In this document: one piece after another, positions 42,584-51,301 of the stretch
How the letters are laid out: every line of letters begins with the position of its first letter
Position numbering within the stretch: position 1 is the first letter of the stretch
Assembly (NCBI RefSeq): GCF_014204515.1
Contig: NZ_JACHLI010000001.1
Coordinates: forward strand, 62,001 to 126,000
Reading direction: 5' to 3'
DNA length: 64,000 nt
Source of the DNA: Pseudomonas nitroreducens
Lineage (GTDB): Bacteria; Pseudomonadota; Gammaproteobacteria; Pseudomonadales; Pseudomonadaceae
The notes under the pieces: generated by a model
The model's database searches: none
The model's input: the letters and a program-made list of their open reading frames with translations, nothing else
What the model was told of the DNA's origin: nothing
Translations under genes and position numbers: made by a program

Positions 42584-43708
42584 TCAGATCCCCAGCTGTG
42601 GTTGCTCGGTCATCTCTTGAAAGATCGCGTCTTCTGCTTCGATCTCAGGATCGGCCGAGTCCTCGGGCTCCGGTGCCGCAGGAATGAACTCGAGGGTGTT
42701 GGCGCCGATCTTGAGTGCCGGCCCACGCTTGAGACCACAGAGCTTCCAGTCCCCGGTCTCCTTCGAGCGCTGGAAACTCCAGCCTGGCTCGATGAACTTC
42801 TTCTCTTCGTACTCCTCAAGCCGGGTCTTCATCTGGGACTTGAACTTGCGACCCATCTTTTCGAAGGTCGAGTTGTAGCCGGCCAGGTGGAAGTAGGACT
42901 CCAAGGGAAGGTCGTAGACACCGTCCCGGTGAGATGCGACGAAGGTCATGAAGCGTTTGCCGAAGGCATCGAGCTGCCGGCGTACCTCATGTGGCACCAG
43001 GGTGGTGTTGACGCCGTCGAAGAGCAGGCAAGTCAGCGGATCGAGGTTGAGTACCTCACGGCCGCGAGTCTTGTTGCGAGTACGGTTGGTCAGGAAGCCC
43101 ATCTCGATGTCAACGTCCTCACCATTGGCCAAGCCTTCGGTGAGCAGCTTGATATGCTCCCCGTAGACCAGCTTGATGTGGTTGGCGTAGCTCACAGTAT
43201 CAGGGTCAGTTGATGCTGAAGGAGTCGTAAGGATTCGAACGAGCTTTTCCAGAGCCGGCCTGCTCGATACACGTAGGCGGGTGTCACGAAGGTCTTCCAG
43301 GATCTGTTCGACCTTGGCGAAGGAGCTACCGCTATCACCCAGACCCAGAACCTCAACCAGCTCCGCCTTGGTGACGGAGACTGGCTTGAAGATTGAACGG
43401 CCACGGGTATAGGCCAGGAGCTTCGTCCAGATCTCTTCGTGGTCAGCTAGAAGAGTCGCCCCCTTCAAGAAGATGCTCTCCCCACTGATGGAGAAGACAG
43501 GCGTCCAATCGTTGGTCTCTTTCAAGCTCTTAGGGGCAACAACTCGGAAGATGCAGCTTCGGGCGATGGGATTCGCCTGCTCGAAGTACTGCTCCCCTTG
43601 AAAAGGCAACTTGCCCTGGAGCACAGTGCTCTCGAGCTTTTTGGCCCGCGCTTCCTTCTTCTGATCCTTCGAAGAGCTCTGCTGCTGTTGTTCCCCGGTC
43701 ATTTCCAT
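42584..43708 (-). CDS. repA: TrfA-like replication initiator RepA
   Basis: A 374-residue protein with the TrfA-type layout: a basic, Gln-rich N-terminus (EQQQQSSSKDQKKEARAKKLE), then the signature NPIARSCIFRVVAP, a first winged-helix segment (LLAYTRGRSIFKPVSVTKAELVEVLG), and a second segment (RQLDAFGKRFMTFVASHRDGVYDLPLESYFHLAG). It should bind the adjacent iterons and open the origin with DnaA. The end, TEQPQLGI, both fits the tail common in this window and resembles a short clamp-binding motif (Q-x-x-L). A recurrent upstream element overlaps the leader 14 bases before the ATG, so repA is probably autoregulated or co-regulated with ligA. Confidence 0.9.
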   Translation of the reverse strand: MEMTGEQQQQSSSKDQKKEARAKKLESTVLQGKLPFQGEQYFEQANPIARSCIFRVVAPKSLKETNDWTPVFSISGESIFLKGATLLADHEEIWTKLLAYTRGRSIFKPVSVTKAELVEVLGLGDSGSSFAKVEQILEDLRDTRLRVSSRPALEKLVRILTTPSASTDPDTVSYANHIKLVYGEHIKLLTEGLANGEDVDIEMGFLTNRTRNKTRGREVLNLDPLTCLLFDGVNTTLVPHEVRRQLDAFGKRFMTFVASHRDGVYDLPLESYFHLAGYNSTFEKMGRKFKSQMKTRLEEYEEKKFIEPGWSFQRSKETGDWKLCGLKRGPALKIGANTLEFIPAAPEPEDSADPEIEAEDAIFQEMTEQPQLGI

Positions 43709-43722
43709 GTCTCGCTTCGAAA

Positions 43723-43737
43723 TTGGCGATTTGTCAA
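43723..43737 (-). promoter_or_regulatory. recurrent upstream element, copy 6 (repA)
   Basis: Read toward repA it is TTGACAAATCGCCAA. It lies between a TATGAT-like -10 (about 43748-43753) and the start codon, the place of an operator. Confidence 0.5.
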
Positions 43738-43835
43738 TTCATGGAATCATATATGCCCAGGAAGGCGCTTGCATACGAGTTTTAGACCATTTTGATCTTA
43801 GATGACCAACCTACCCATCGAAGTGATCGTTTGGC

Positions 43836-44720
43836 CCGTGATCTGAGGTACAAACGTAAGCTTGTCAGGGCAACCCAAGGTTGAAATCACCGCGATATCA
43901 GGAACAAAAAGGAAGCCAGCGCCGCGATCCCAGGAACGGCAAGTGACTGATCTTACGGCAAAAAGTTGTAGCGTTACCGCAAACACTGCTGCCGTGATTC
44001 TAGGTACAGATTTCTCAAACCCGCGTCAGCTGTGGCATTCAGCCGCTTCATCAACCAGCGTAGGCGGCCGGCCACGATCCTAAACACCGTGATTCCAGGT
44101 ACAGGTGTGCATTCTAGACGCCTGCATGGTGATCAATACCGTGATCATAGGTACACAGGGGCACTATATGGCCACCCTGCCGTGATTTCAGGTACACCAG
44201 GGCGCTAAATGGCCACTCGACCGTGATTTGAGGTACACGCAAACGCCTAAGAGACCGGGAATAGAGGTACAGGGAGTCATTCACGGGAAGCTAACCGTGA
44301 TTCTAGGTACAAAAGCGTACCTGAGATCACGGTGGAATGCCTCTGAGCCCGCTAGGCCGGGATCTCAGGAACATACGGCCGGAACCTCACCGTGATTCGA
44401 GGTACAAAAGGAGTTCATTTTGTACCTGAGATCACGGCCCGCAGGACAAGGCGTACCTCGGATCACGGCGAACCGTGAAATCCCTTTGAAATCAACAGGA
44501 TAGGCAGTATTTAGGCGACTTATACAAAGTTACACACAGCATATAAACAGGGTATGAACAGGGTTACTCACAGGAATCCGTGATTCTAGGAACGGCCGAC
44601 GTGATCTCAGGTACGGTGACCGTGATCTGCGGAGCGCCATCCGTGAGAACAGGTACACAAACCGGGAGGCAAGGAACAGATTTCGGGATGTGAGGTACGC
44701 TTTTCGCGATTTGAGGTACA
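43836..44720. repeat. iteron array of the replication origin
   Basis: About 20 copies of a 17-base iteron, consensus CCGTGATYNNAGGTACA, most on the plus strand with a few inverted (for example around 44318-44336, 44420-44440 and 44445-44465). The spacing is irregular, about 20-60 bases, and the copies are degenerate toward the edges. Two copies near 44300-44336 face each other. Such arrays bind the Rep protein and control copy number. No gene is seen in the whole stretch 43709-44948. Confidence 0.92.
44470..44580. other. probable core of oriV with DnaA-box-like sites
   Basis: A gap in the iteron array that is AT-rich and holds TTATACAAA (44520-44528), TTACACACA (44530-44538) and TTACTCACA (44564-44572), each one mismatch from TTATNCACA. 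Iterons lie on both sides. This is where opening would be expected. Confidence 0.65.
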
Positions 44721-44872
44721 GCTCAAAATCCTGAAAGCCACATGCTGCGCGGCCTACAAGGGAGTCAGAAGGGCCTATAACCCTATTCTCTAACTCGGTT
44801 CTAACCGGCCTGGGGGCTGTTAACCCTCTTCAAAGAGCAAACCAGTCTTGTTGTAAACCAGTTGGCTCTTAA

Positions 44873-44907
44873 CCGGGATTCGAAGCAGAGCGAGCTCCGA
44901 ATCCCGG
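44873..44907. repeat. 10-base inverted repeat at the origin edge
   Basis: CCGGGATTCG and CGAATCCCGG, perfect, separated by a 15-base loop. It lies between the csrA-like pair and the iterons and could end the csrA-like transcript or be a protein site. Confidence 0.5.
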
Positions 44908-44948
44908 ACACTTAAGCGCCAGGGCGACGCAAAAGCAAGAGCGGGTAA

Positions 44949-45254
44949 TCAGGAAAAGGCGCGGGAACGATCCCCGGCGTTTATGCCTGCAGCACCGGAG
45001 CGCTCGAACGAGAAGATCGGGCTAGCCACGTAACTGATCTTCGACCACCAACGGGAGAAGTCTCTCCGGCTGCTGGATTTGCGCTGAGCGGAGCGGACGA
45101 TGTTGCAGATATCGACCACCTGGATCATCACCTCACCGTTGCGCACAGCTTTCACCAGCTCGGCGTCAGTGGCGTCCGGCATCGGGCCAATGAAGATGCG
45201 CTGGTTACACTTACGCGACAGCAGAAGGCCTACGCGTTCAATCCCGCTTTGCAT
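44949..45254 (-). CDS. divergent CsrA/RsmA-like protein B (front half only)
   Basis: About 101 residues from ATG 45254 (GGGAG eight bases upstream). It starts MQSGIERVGLLLSRKCNQRIFIG, which follows the CsrA first strands (LILTRKVGESIMIG) and keeps the S-R-K that contacts RNA. It then has PDATDAELVKAVRNGEVMIQVVDICN, nearly the same insert as in its upstream neighbour. The usual last strand (V-x-R-E-E) is missing and is replaced by a basic, aromatic C-terminus (SSSRRDFSRWWSKISY). Its start overlaps the end of the upstream csrA-like gene by 17 bases. See the paired gene for the heterodimer idea. Confidence 0.6.
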   Translation of the reverse strand: MQSGIERVGLLLSRKCNQRIFIGPMPDATDAELVKAVRNGEVMIQVVDICNIVRSAQRKSSSRRDFSRWWSKISYVASPIFSFERSGAAGINAGDRSRAFS

Positions 45255-45546
45255 GTGGCGTGTCTCCCGTAAGCAGTTCTTCGCGCAGCACAGAGATCGC
45301 TTTGGATGCATCGATCCCGATCCTTGCGCCAGCGCCACCACGTTGCTCGCCTTCGGCCTCTTGTGGCCTTTGGCGGCTTCCCTGTTCGTTGCCCACATCC
45401 GCCAGGTTGATCCAGATACCCTGGCGCATGGCCTGGGCAATCTCGGCGTCGGAGGCCGCAGGATGAACCTTCAAAGTGAGCTTCTCGCCGATCTTGATCG
45501 CGAGCACCCTTTCCGAGGCTTTGACGCCGGAATCTGCGTTGCTCAT
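45238..45546 (-). CDS. divergent CsrA/RsmA-like protein A (back half conserved)
   Basis: About 102 residues from ATG 45546 (AGAGG six bases upstream). The C-terminal part GARIGIDASKAISVLREELL is close to the CsrA end (VRIGINAPKDVSVHREEI) and keeps the Arg (Arg88) that binds RNA. The first strand is VLAIKIGEKLTL and has lost the T-R of CsrA. Between them is PAASDAEIAQAMRQGIWINLADVGN followed by a Gln/Glu-rich loop, so the protein is longer than CsrA (about 61). CsrA homologues repress translation, and plasmid versions (RsmQ of pQBR103) reshape host expression. Upstream element copy 7 lies 25 bases before the start. Confidence 0.65.
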   Translation of the reverse strand: MSNADSGVKASERVLAIKIGEKLTLKVHPAASDAEIAQAMRQGIWINLADVGNEQGSRQRPQEAEGEQRGGAGARIGIDASKAISVLREELLTGDTPHAKRD

Positions 45547-45570
45547 GGCTTGCCTCTCAAATGACAATTA

Positions 45571-45585
45571 AGCATATATTGACAG
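45571..45585 (-). promoter_or_regulatory. recurrent upstream element, copy 7
   Basis: Read toward the csrA-like genes it is CTGTCAATATATGCT. A second half-copy, TGACAAT in inverse orientation, lies 10 bases nearer the gene (45562-45568), giving an imperfect inverted repeat. Confidence 0.5.
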
Positions 45586-45610
45586 AATCGGCGATCTTGG
45601 CAATACCCAG

Positions 45611-46402
45611 TTAAGCGTCCCCTGAGCCTTCTGCGGCGCTGCTTTCGGCAGGTTTGTCCTGGATTGCTTTTGAACCGGATGGGCCCACGCGAATGGTCTT
45701 TTGTCGCGATGGAGCCGCTCTCTGCCAGGGTTTTAGGCTCTCTCGATCCTTCTCGATCTCCATATGTTGGAGCATGCGACTGGCCCTGGTGGACAGCGGG
45801 CCAAAAGCATCGCCTTTATGAATAAATTGCAACTGCTCTGCCGCAGACTGAATTAGTTGGAAATTGTTCGCAAACCACGCCTCGCGCCCTAGGTAGTCAG
45901 CCACCTCCGCCAGCGCCGACGGCGATGCATTCAGCCTCAGAACCCCGACAGCTTCCATGGTCTGGCGCAATCGTTCCAGTTGCGCATCATTCACAGTCTG
46001 CTTCAGGCGATTCCAGAAGCCCTCCGGGATCTCCACGACCAGAGCTACTGACCTCAGCATTGGAACGAACTCTGCAGCCGTGAGTCTCTTGGACTCATAG
46101 CGCTTGAGTGCGAACTTGAGCGACTCGTTGACCATCTGAGCCGCTGTCGTAGCGGATTTGCCTGATAGGGCGCTGCGCGCAAGCTTCGACAAGTGGCTGA
46201 CGGCGTGCGCATGCGCGCGAACCCGCAACTTCTGCAGCAAATCACCATCAGGAACATTGATGGTCTCTGCTTTGTCTTCTGACCATTTCTGGTTTTCTCG
46301 AGCCGGTTTCGACCAGGGGTACTTGAAGGCGCCGTCCCCTTTCTTATTCCGCAACTTCAACGTCAAGTTGTCGTAATCAAAACCAACGATGTCCCACACC
46401 AT
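45611..46402 (-). CDS. hypothetical protein
   Basis: About 263 residues from ATG 46402, with GGGAGG just upstream. It begins MVWDIVGFDYDNLTLKLRNKKGDGAFKYPW, a beta-rich region. The remainder is helical and the C-terminus is a charged, disordered stretch (SRQKTIRVGPSGSKAIQDKP). No domain recognised. It follows the 46416-47228 gene in an operon, with 13 bases between stop and start. Confidence 0.68.
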   Translation of the reverse strand: MVWDIVGFDYDNLTLKLRNKKGDGAFKYPWSKPARENQKWSEDKAETINVPDGDLLQKLRVRAHAHAVSHLSKLARSALSGKSATTAAQMVNESLKFALKRYESKRLTAAEFVPMLRSVALVVEIPEGFWNRLKQTVNDAQLERLRQTMEAVGVLRLNASPSALAEVADYLGREAWFANNFQLIQSAAEQLQFIHKGDAFGPLSTRASRMLQHMEIEKDRESLKPWQRAAPSRQKTIRVGPSGSKAIQDKPAESSAAEGSGDA

Positions 46403-46415
46403 AAAACCTCCCGGC

Positions 46416-47228
46416 TTAGCTGGTCGGAAGTTCACTCGCCTGCATGTGTTGAATGATGTGCCTGATGGATACTTCGTGGCCTTTGGCCTTCAGGCTCGCC
46501 TCAACCTCTCGATAAAACTGAACAGGGTGAACACTTGGGGCAGCTAGCGTAGTTAGACCATATATTTTGTTCTTCGGATCTCGCACATCCCTGGCCACAA
46601 TCCTGAAGTGCTCCTCTAGTGCAGTCTCCATGGCACTTTCGTTCACACTTCGCCTGATCATGCATAGCGCAAACTGGTTGTCTGGCACCTTGTAGAGCAT
46701 GCCGGCGGCCGCAAGGATATTGGCGATGCCGATGATCATCCGATCCACCTGGAGCCCCACGAACTCCTTGAATGCGTACTCCAGCTGCCGTGAGGTCAGG
46801 ATATCGATAGTGGTATTAGACCACACCAAGGATGGCTCATTGCAATATTCGAACCTGGTCATCCGTGCCACATCACGGGTATCACATCGCAAACCCAGCT
46901 CCAGCGCGAGTTCTTGGAATTTTGTCTTCAACGAGGCTCTTTTCGAAATCTGATCATGAACTTGAATGGAGTATCCAAGACGTCCCATTGTTAGCATGAT
47001 TGTGAGAGATAGCGGAAACTCATGTGGTATACGGAACTGCAGACTCAGAAGTCCGTACTGGTGTGCCAGGTAGGCGTCTACCGGCCTTGGCATTACAAGT
47101 TGCCTAGGGTCAAAGCCGCTATGTAACGCTGAGTGAATATCGCTATAGGACTGGGGCTTCAACGACTCCAGAACGTTGTTGAAAATCTCCTCACGAAGTT
47201 GTTCAAAGGAGAAATCTGTAATAGACAC
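46416..47228 (-). CDS. hypothetical protein
   Basis: A 270-residue protein starting at GTG 47228 (MSITDFSFEQLREEIFNNVLESL). It is helical at both ends with a moderately hydrophobic centre (LVGLQVDRMIIGIANILAAAGMLYKV), too weak to call a membrane segment. The gene is somewhat AT-richer than its neighbours. No motif recognised. It is divergent from mfd, with 64-124 bases between the starts. Confidence 0.68.
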   Translation of the reverse strand: MSITDFSFEQLREEIFNNVLESLKPQSYSDIHSALHSGFDPRQLVMPRPVDAYLAHQYGLLSLQFRIPHEFPLSLTIMLTMGRLGYSIQVHDQISKRASLKTKFQELALELGLRCDTRDVARMTRFEYCNEPSLVWSNTTIDILTSRQLEYAFKEFVGLQVDRMIIGIANILAAAGMLYKVPDNQFALCMIRRSVNESAMETALEEHFRIVARDVRDPKNKIYGLTTLAAPSVHPVQFYREVEASLKAKGHEVSIRHIIQHMQASELPTS

Positions 47229-47292
47229 AGAGCGGCACCCGAATTTGTTCTTGTTATCCCACTAGGGTACTGGTTTCAAAAGGAGTTTCAAC

Positions 47293-47320
47293 TTGATGGT
47301 GCGGGCCACTCTGGTATAGA
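47293..47320 (+). promoter_or_regulatory. sigma70-type promoter of mfd
   Basis: TTGATG (47293-47298), a 16-base spacer and TATAGA (47315-47320). The next initiation codons are 47341, 47350 and 47353. Confidence 0.55.
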
Positions 47321-47352
47321 ATGGCCACCATACCGCACAGATGGAGAGCATG

Positions 47353-50300
47353 ATGCTCGCACACCGTTTGTCCGGCCCCTCGTTTGCTTCCGCTTGCGCC
47401 AAACTCCTGGAAGAAAAGAGTGGCCTTGTAATTGCCCGAAATGAACACGAAGCCAGCACCCTCCTTCAGGAGATCGGCTTCTACGCACCTGCGCTCAAAT
47501 CTCGCCTCCTGCTGATCCGCGACAGCGAAACCTTGCCGTTCGACCTTGAACGTGCGCCGTCGTCGATCATGAGTGAACGCGCCTGGATGCTGAATCGCTT
47601 GGCAAACAACGACGTCGATATGCCCATCGTCATCGCATCGGCAGTCAACTGCATGCGACTGATCTCCGGCAAGGACTTCTGGAAATCGGCCAAGATCAGC
47701 TTGAGCCTTGGCGACTCACTGGCCAGTAAGTTCGGCGAGAACCTCTCCAGCCTCCTCGAGCTAGGGTACGCCGAGGCCAAGGCCGTGAAAATTCCTGGTC
47801 AATACGCGACGCGTGGTCGTGTAGTCGACTTTTTCCCGGTCGGCATCAGCCACGGTGAGGATTTCCACGAGAACACCCCGGTACGCATGACCCTCGATGA
47901 ACTGGGCCATATACAGTCGATTATCAAGATCGATGTTCTCACCCAGGAATCCGTTGGAAAGCCGCTGCTGAGCCTAGATGTCTTCCCGAACCGCGAATAC
48001 CGCCTGGATCGTGAATTCGTTGAGTCCTTCAGAAGCAAGTCGTTTACCTACCACGACAACCCCCGCGTATTCGAAAGCTACAAGGTCGCCCTCTCACTGC
48101 GCGACCACCCTGAGTTCATGTCCTGGATTGGCCTCAATCCCAGCAACGTAACCACGTTGGTCGATATGCTCGAGTACGACGAGGTTCTCGCAGATTTCGG
48201 CGTAGCTCAGGCCATGGAAGAGCAATGGCGCCTGGTTGAAACCCGTCACATCGATATCCGTGACGATCTCTCGCGTACCTGCCCTCCCATCGACATGTCT
48301 TGGCGTTCCCCGGAAGCGACTCAGCGCGCCCTGGATGCAGCCAACTGCTGTACTTACACCACGCCGGTTGTACCCAGTGGCATGAAACGTGTGGGCACCC
48401 TGGACGATGCCCTTGCGCTCCTCAAGAGCTTAATCGACGAGAAAACCCCGATCCTCTTCGTCATGAAGAGTGCTGTGCGCGCACGCCACGTAAAAGTGAT
48501 CGGCAGTATGCTCGGTCTCCGCGTCGCCACTGACGTCTCCTTTGAGCAGTTCATTGCCAAGCCGGTCGGTCAGGCCGTGTTGCAAGGTACGCTGACCAAC
48601 GGCTACCTCGACACCGTTGCCGGCTACCGCCTGATCACCGAGTACGAACTCTTCGGCACCAGCATCGAATCTTCTTTCGACGAGGACATTGGCGAGTTCC
48701 AGCGCAAAGCTGCCCTGCAGGGCCTGGTCGACATCAAGGAAGGCGACTTCCTGGTGCATGCCACTAAAGGGATCGGCCAGTTCCAGGGCTTCGAAACCAT
48801 CAACTTCACCGGCACCGAAGAAGACACAGTGCGGATCGGCTTCGCCAACGATGCCAGCATCTTCGTTAAAGTCAGCGAACTCGACATGGTGTCGCGTTAC
48901 TCGGGTGGCGATGAGACGAAGGTTAAGCTTTCAAAGCTGAACCATGAAGCCTGGGCCAAAGGCCTACAGAAGGCTCAGGAAGACGCCCTTTCCGGCGCCC
49001 GCCAGCTGATCCTCGTTCGCAATGCTCGTCGACGCATGGCCGGCCTGCGCATGAACGAGCCTGATGAAGACTACGATCACTTCGTCGAGACCTTCGAGTA
49101 CGAAGAGACTCCCGACCAGAAGCGCTCTATCTCGGAGATCATCCGCGATCTGACCTCTGGCCAGCCAATGGATCGCCTGATCTGTGGTGACGTAGGTTTC
49201 GGCAAGACCGAGGTCGCTCACCGCGCTGCATTCATGGTTGCCAACCAGGGTTACCAGGTAGCACTTCTGGCCCCTACCGCCCTGCTGGCCGAGCAGCACT
49301 ACCTTTCGACACGCACACGCTTCGAAGGTACTGACATCAAGGTTCTCCAGGTAACCGGCAACAAGGTTCCGAAGGATGTGCTGAAGGTCATCCGGAATGG
49401 CGAGCCGTGCTATGTCATTGGCACCAACCGCCTGCTGCAGAATGACGTCTTGTTCGGGCGACTGGCACTCATCATCATCGACGAAGAGCAGCGCTTCGGG
49501 GTTGACCAAAAGGAGCAGTTGCAGGATCTGCGCGGCGACAAACACGTCCTAGCCATGACTGCGACCCCCATCCCCCGCACCCTGACCCTCTCGATGGTAG
49601 GCATCCGGGACATCTCGGTCATCGCTACTCCGCCGGCACGGCGCCTTTCGGTTCGTACCATCCTGCGGCAGCCGGGAAACAGTGTATTGCGTGAGGCCAT
49701 CGGCCGTGAGCTTTCCCGCGAAGGTCAGGTCTTCTACGTCCACAACAGCGTCAAGACGATGCCGGATTGCGCTGCACGCCTTGCAGAACTGTACCCCACA
49801 GCCCGTATCGGCCAGCTTCATGGGCAGATGGGCAAGGCGATGACCGAAACCCTGGTGGCCTTCCAGAAGCATGAATACGACATCCTGGTGTGCACCACCG
49901 TGGTCGAGGTTGGTATCGACATCCCGAACGCGAACACGCTGATCGTCGAAAACGCCGATCATTTCGGCCTGAGCCAACTCCACCAGCTTCGCGGACGTGT
50001 GGGTCGCTCCTCCCGCCAGGCCTATGCCTACCTGCTCAGTGAATCCAGTCCTGGCACCAAGGAACACCAGCGCATGGTGGCGATGGAAGAGTCGTCTAAC
50101 CTTGGCCAGGGCATCCTGCTGGCCCGCCACGACCTCGAAATCCGAGGGATTGGTGAAGTTCTGGGTCGCGAACAAAGCGGTCATGTCCACGCCATCGGCT
50201 TCAGCCTGTACATGCGCCTGCTGCAGCAAGCGATCACCGTCCTTGATGAGAACCCCCAGGCCGATGCCTCGGAACTCATGGTTGGCAACGTGAACATCCC

Positions 50301-50694
50301 TCTGCGCGGCCGCATCCCCCACACTTTCATGGCGGACAAAGGCGACCGACTGGCCTGGTATCAGCGCCTGATGGGAAGCGACTCGGTAGAGGAACTCGAC
50401 CACAACATGGGCAGCCTGAAGGATCAGTACGGGTTCATCCCGACTGAAGTGGTTGAGTTCTATGGGTACGTTTCTGACCACATCGTGCTGAAATCCCTGG
50501 GGTTGGAGGCAGTTCAGGTTCACGATGAAGGAACTCGAGTCGTTGGAGCTGTGAGCGCCAGCGCAACCCGCCTGGAGATGATTCTGCGTCAGACCTTCGG
50601 GAATAAGGTGTCTGAGACCGACCGCGCCAAGACCTTCTTGGTCTCCCGGCCGTTGGATGAGGTAATCAGAGGATTGGTTGAGGCGCTCCGCTAG
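47353..50694 (+). CDS. mfd: transcription-repair coupling factor Mfd
   Basis: About 1113 residues, close to the 1148 of E. coli Mfd. UvrB-homology domains fill the first 340 residues. The RNA-polymerase-interacting module includes GDFLVHATKGIGQFQG. The translocase motifs are CGDVGFGKTEVA (Walker A), IIIDEEQRFGV (DEEQ box), MTATPIPRTL and, in the second RecA lobe, GQLHGQM and QLRGRVGRSSRQ. Mfd removes stalled RNA polymerase and recruits UvrA. ATG 47353 is chosen because GGAG lies six bases upstream; 47341 and 47350 are also in frame. A complete second Mfd is unusual on a plasmid; it may help its own transcription-heavy replication or disrupt host stalled complexes. Confidence 0.95.
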   Translation: MLAHRLSGPSFASACAKLLEEKSGLVIARNEHEASTLLQEIGFYAPALKSRLLLIRDSETLPFDLERAPSSIMSERAWMLNRLANNDVDMPIVIASAVNCMRLISGKDFWKSAKISLSLGDSLASKFGENLSSLLELGYAEAKAVKIPGQYATRGRVVDFFPVGISHGEDFHENTPVRMTLDELGHIQSIIKIDVLTQESVGKPLLSLDVFPNREYRLDREFVESFRSKSFTYHDNPRVFESYKVALSLRDHPEFMSWIGLNPSNVTTLVDMLEYDEVLADFGVAQAMEEQWRLVETRHIDIRDDLSRTCPPIDMSWRSPEATQRALDAANCCTYTTPVVPSGMKRVGTLDDALALLKSLIDEKTPILFVMKSAVRARHVKVIGSMLGLRVATDVSFEQFIAKPVGQAVLQGTLTNGYLDTVAGYRLITEYELFGTSIESSFDEDIGEFQRKAALQGLVDIKEGDFLVHATKGIGQFQGFETINFTGTEEDTVRIGFANDASIFVKVSELDMVSRYSGGDETKVKLSKLNHEAWAKGLQKAQEDALSGARQLILVRNARRRMAGLRMNEPDEDYDHFVETFEYEETPDQKRSISEIIRDLTSGQPMDRLICGDVGFGKTEVAHRAAFMVANQGYQVALLAPTALLAEQHYLSTRTRFEGTDIKVLQVTGNKVPKDVLKVIRNGEPCYVIGTNRLLQNDVLFGRLALIIIDEEQRFGVDQKEQLQDLRGDKHVLAMTATPIPRTLTLSMVGIRDISVIATPPARRLSVRTILRQPGNSVLREAIGRELSREGQVFYVHNSVKTMPDCAARLAELYPTARIGQLHGQMGKAMTETLVAFQKHEYDILVCTTVVEVGIDIPNANTLIVENADHFGLSQLHQLRGRVGRSSRQAYAYLLSESSPGTKEHQRMVAMEESSNLGQGILLARHDLEIRGIGEVLGREQSGHVHAIGFSLYMRLLQQAITVLDENPQADASELMVGNVNIPLRGRIPHTFMADKGDRLAWYQRLMGSDSVEELDHNMGSLKDQYGFIPTEVVEFYGYVSDHIVLKSLGLEAVQVHDEGTRVVGAVSASATRLEMILRQTFGNKVSETDRAKTFLVSRPLDEVIRGLVEALR

Positions 50695-50707
50695 GGGCGC
50701 CCATCAC

Positions 50708-51196
50708 CTAAATCGAGAACGAGCGCCCGGCCACCCTAGCTGTCCAGAACGGGTGGTAGGCGTCTCTCGATGCGTACAGCGCCAGCACATGGGCAAACTG
50801 GATGTCGCCTATGCAGAACTTGAAGATGCGCGCAGCCATCTTGGAAACCGACTTGGCGTAATCCGGATCACGGTAGGCGGCGGCCGTGAAAGAGGCGTAG
50901 ATAGGGTTGCTGGTCTCGTCCACCTGGAACGAACGAATCCGAAGCTGACGCATCACCTCGCCTCGCAATTTGAACGAGCCATACACCTGCAACCAGGGCT
51001 CCCCGTCGAACAACGAAGCGGCCGACGCCTCGACCTTCAGATCCTCATCACCAATACGCACCCCTGGCGGGATACCCATCGGGAAGTGGGCTTTCACCAT
51101 GAATTCGGCAAGGCTATGCCACGGGCAGAAGGTGAGCAGCCGTGAGCGACAAGCCCCTAGACGATTAGTTTCTTCAATCGTATACGCAATAGTCAT
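50708..51196 (-). CDS. hypothetical protein ending GRSFSI
   Basis: About 162 residues if started at ATG 51196 (MTIAYTIEETNRLG). A longer form from TTG 51256 (MSKKEWLRYLCDANLIYDNC) is possible; neither has a convincing ribosome site. The protein is a mixed fold with a KLRGEVMRQLRIRSFQVDET strand-rich part and ends RVAGRSFSI, of the common tail type. It is convergent with mfd and divergent from the gene at 51302. No family recognised. Confidence 0.55.
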   Translation of the reverse strand: MTIAYTIEETNRLGACRSRLLTFCPWHSLAEFMVKAHFPMGIPPGVRIGDEDLKVEASAASLFDGEPWLQVYGSFKLRGEVMRQLRIRSFQVDETSNPIYASFTAAAYRDPDYAKSVSKMAARIFKFCIGDIQFAHVLALYASRDAYHPFWTARVAGRSFSI

Positions 51197-51249
51197 ACAA
51201 TTATCATAGATGAGATTTGCATCACAGAGGTAGCGCAGCCATTCCTTTT

Positions 51250-51264
51250 TTGACAAAATGCCAA
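51250..51264 (+). promoter_or_regulatory. recurrent upstream element, copy 11
   Basis: TTGACAAAATGCCAA read toward the gene at 51302, 37 bases before the ATG. It matches the ligA copy at the TTGACAAxxTGCCAA positions. Confidence 0.4.
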
Positions 51265-51301
51265 ACTTCGCTATACGCCCCCTCCCATTCAGGTGTAGCT
51301 G

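Noticed and set aside
43836..44720. CRISPR array
   Set aside because: The repeats are degenerate, occur in both orientations, have irregular spacing and lie beside repA; they are iterons. No cas gene is present.
45100..45564. 154-codon plus-strand frame opposite the csrA-like pair
   Set aside because: The minus-strand frames match CsrA segments and each has a ribosome site.
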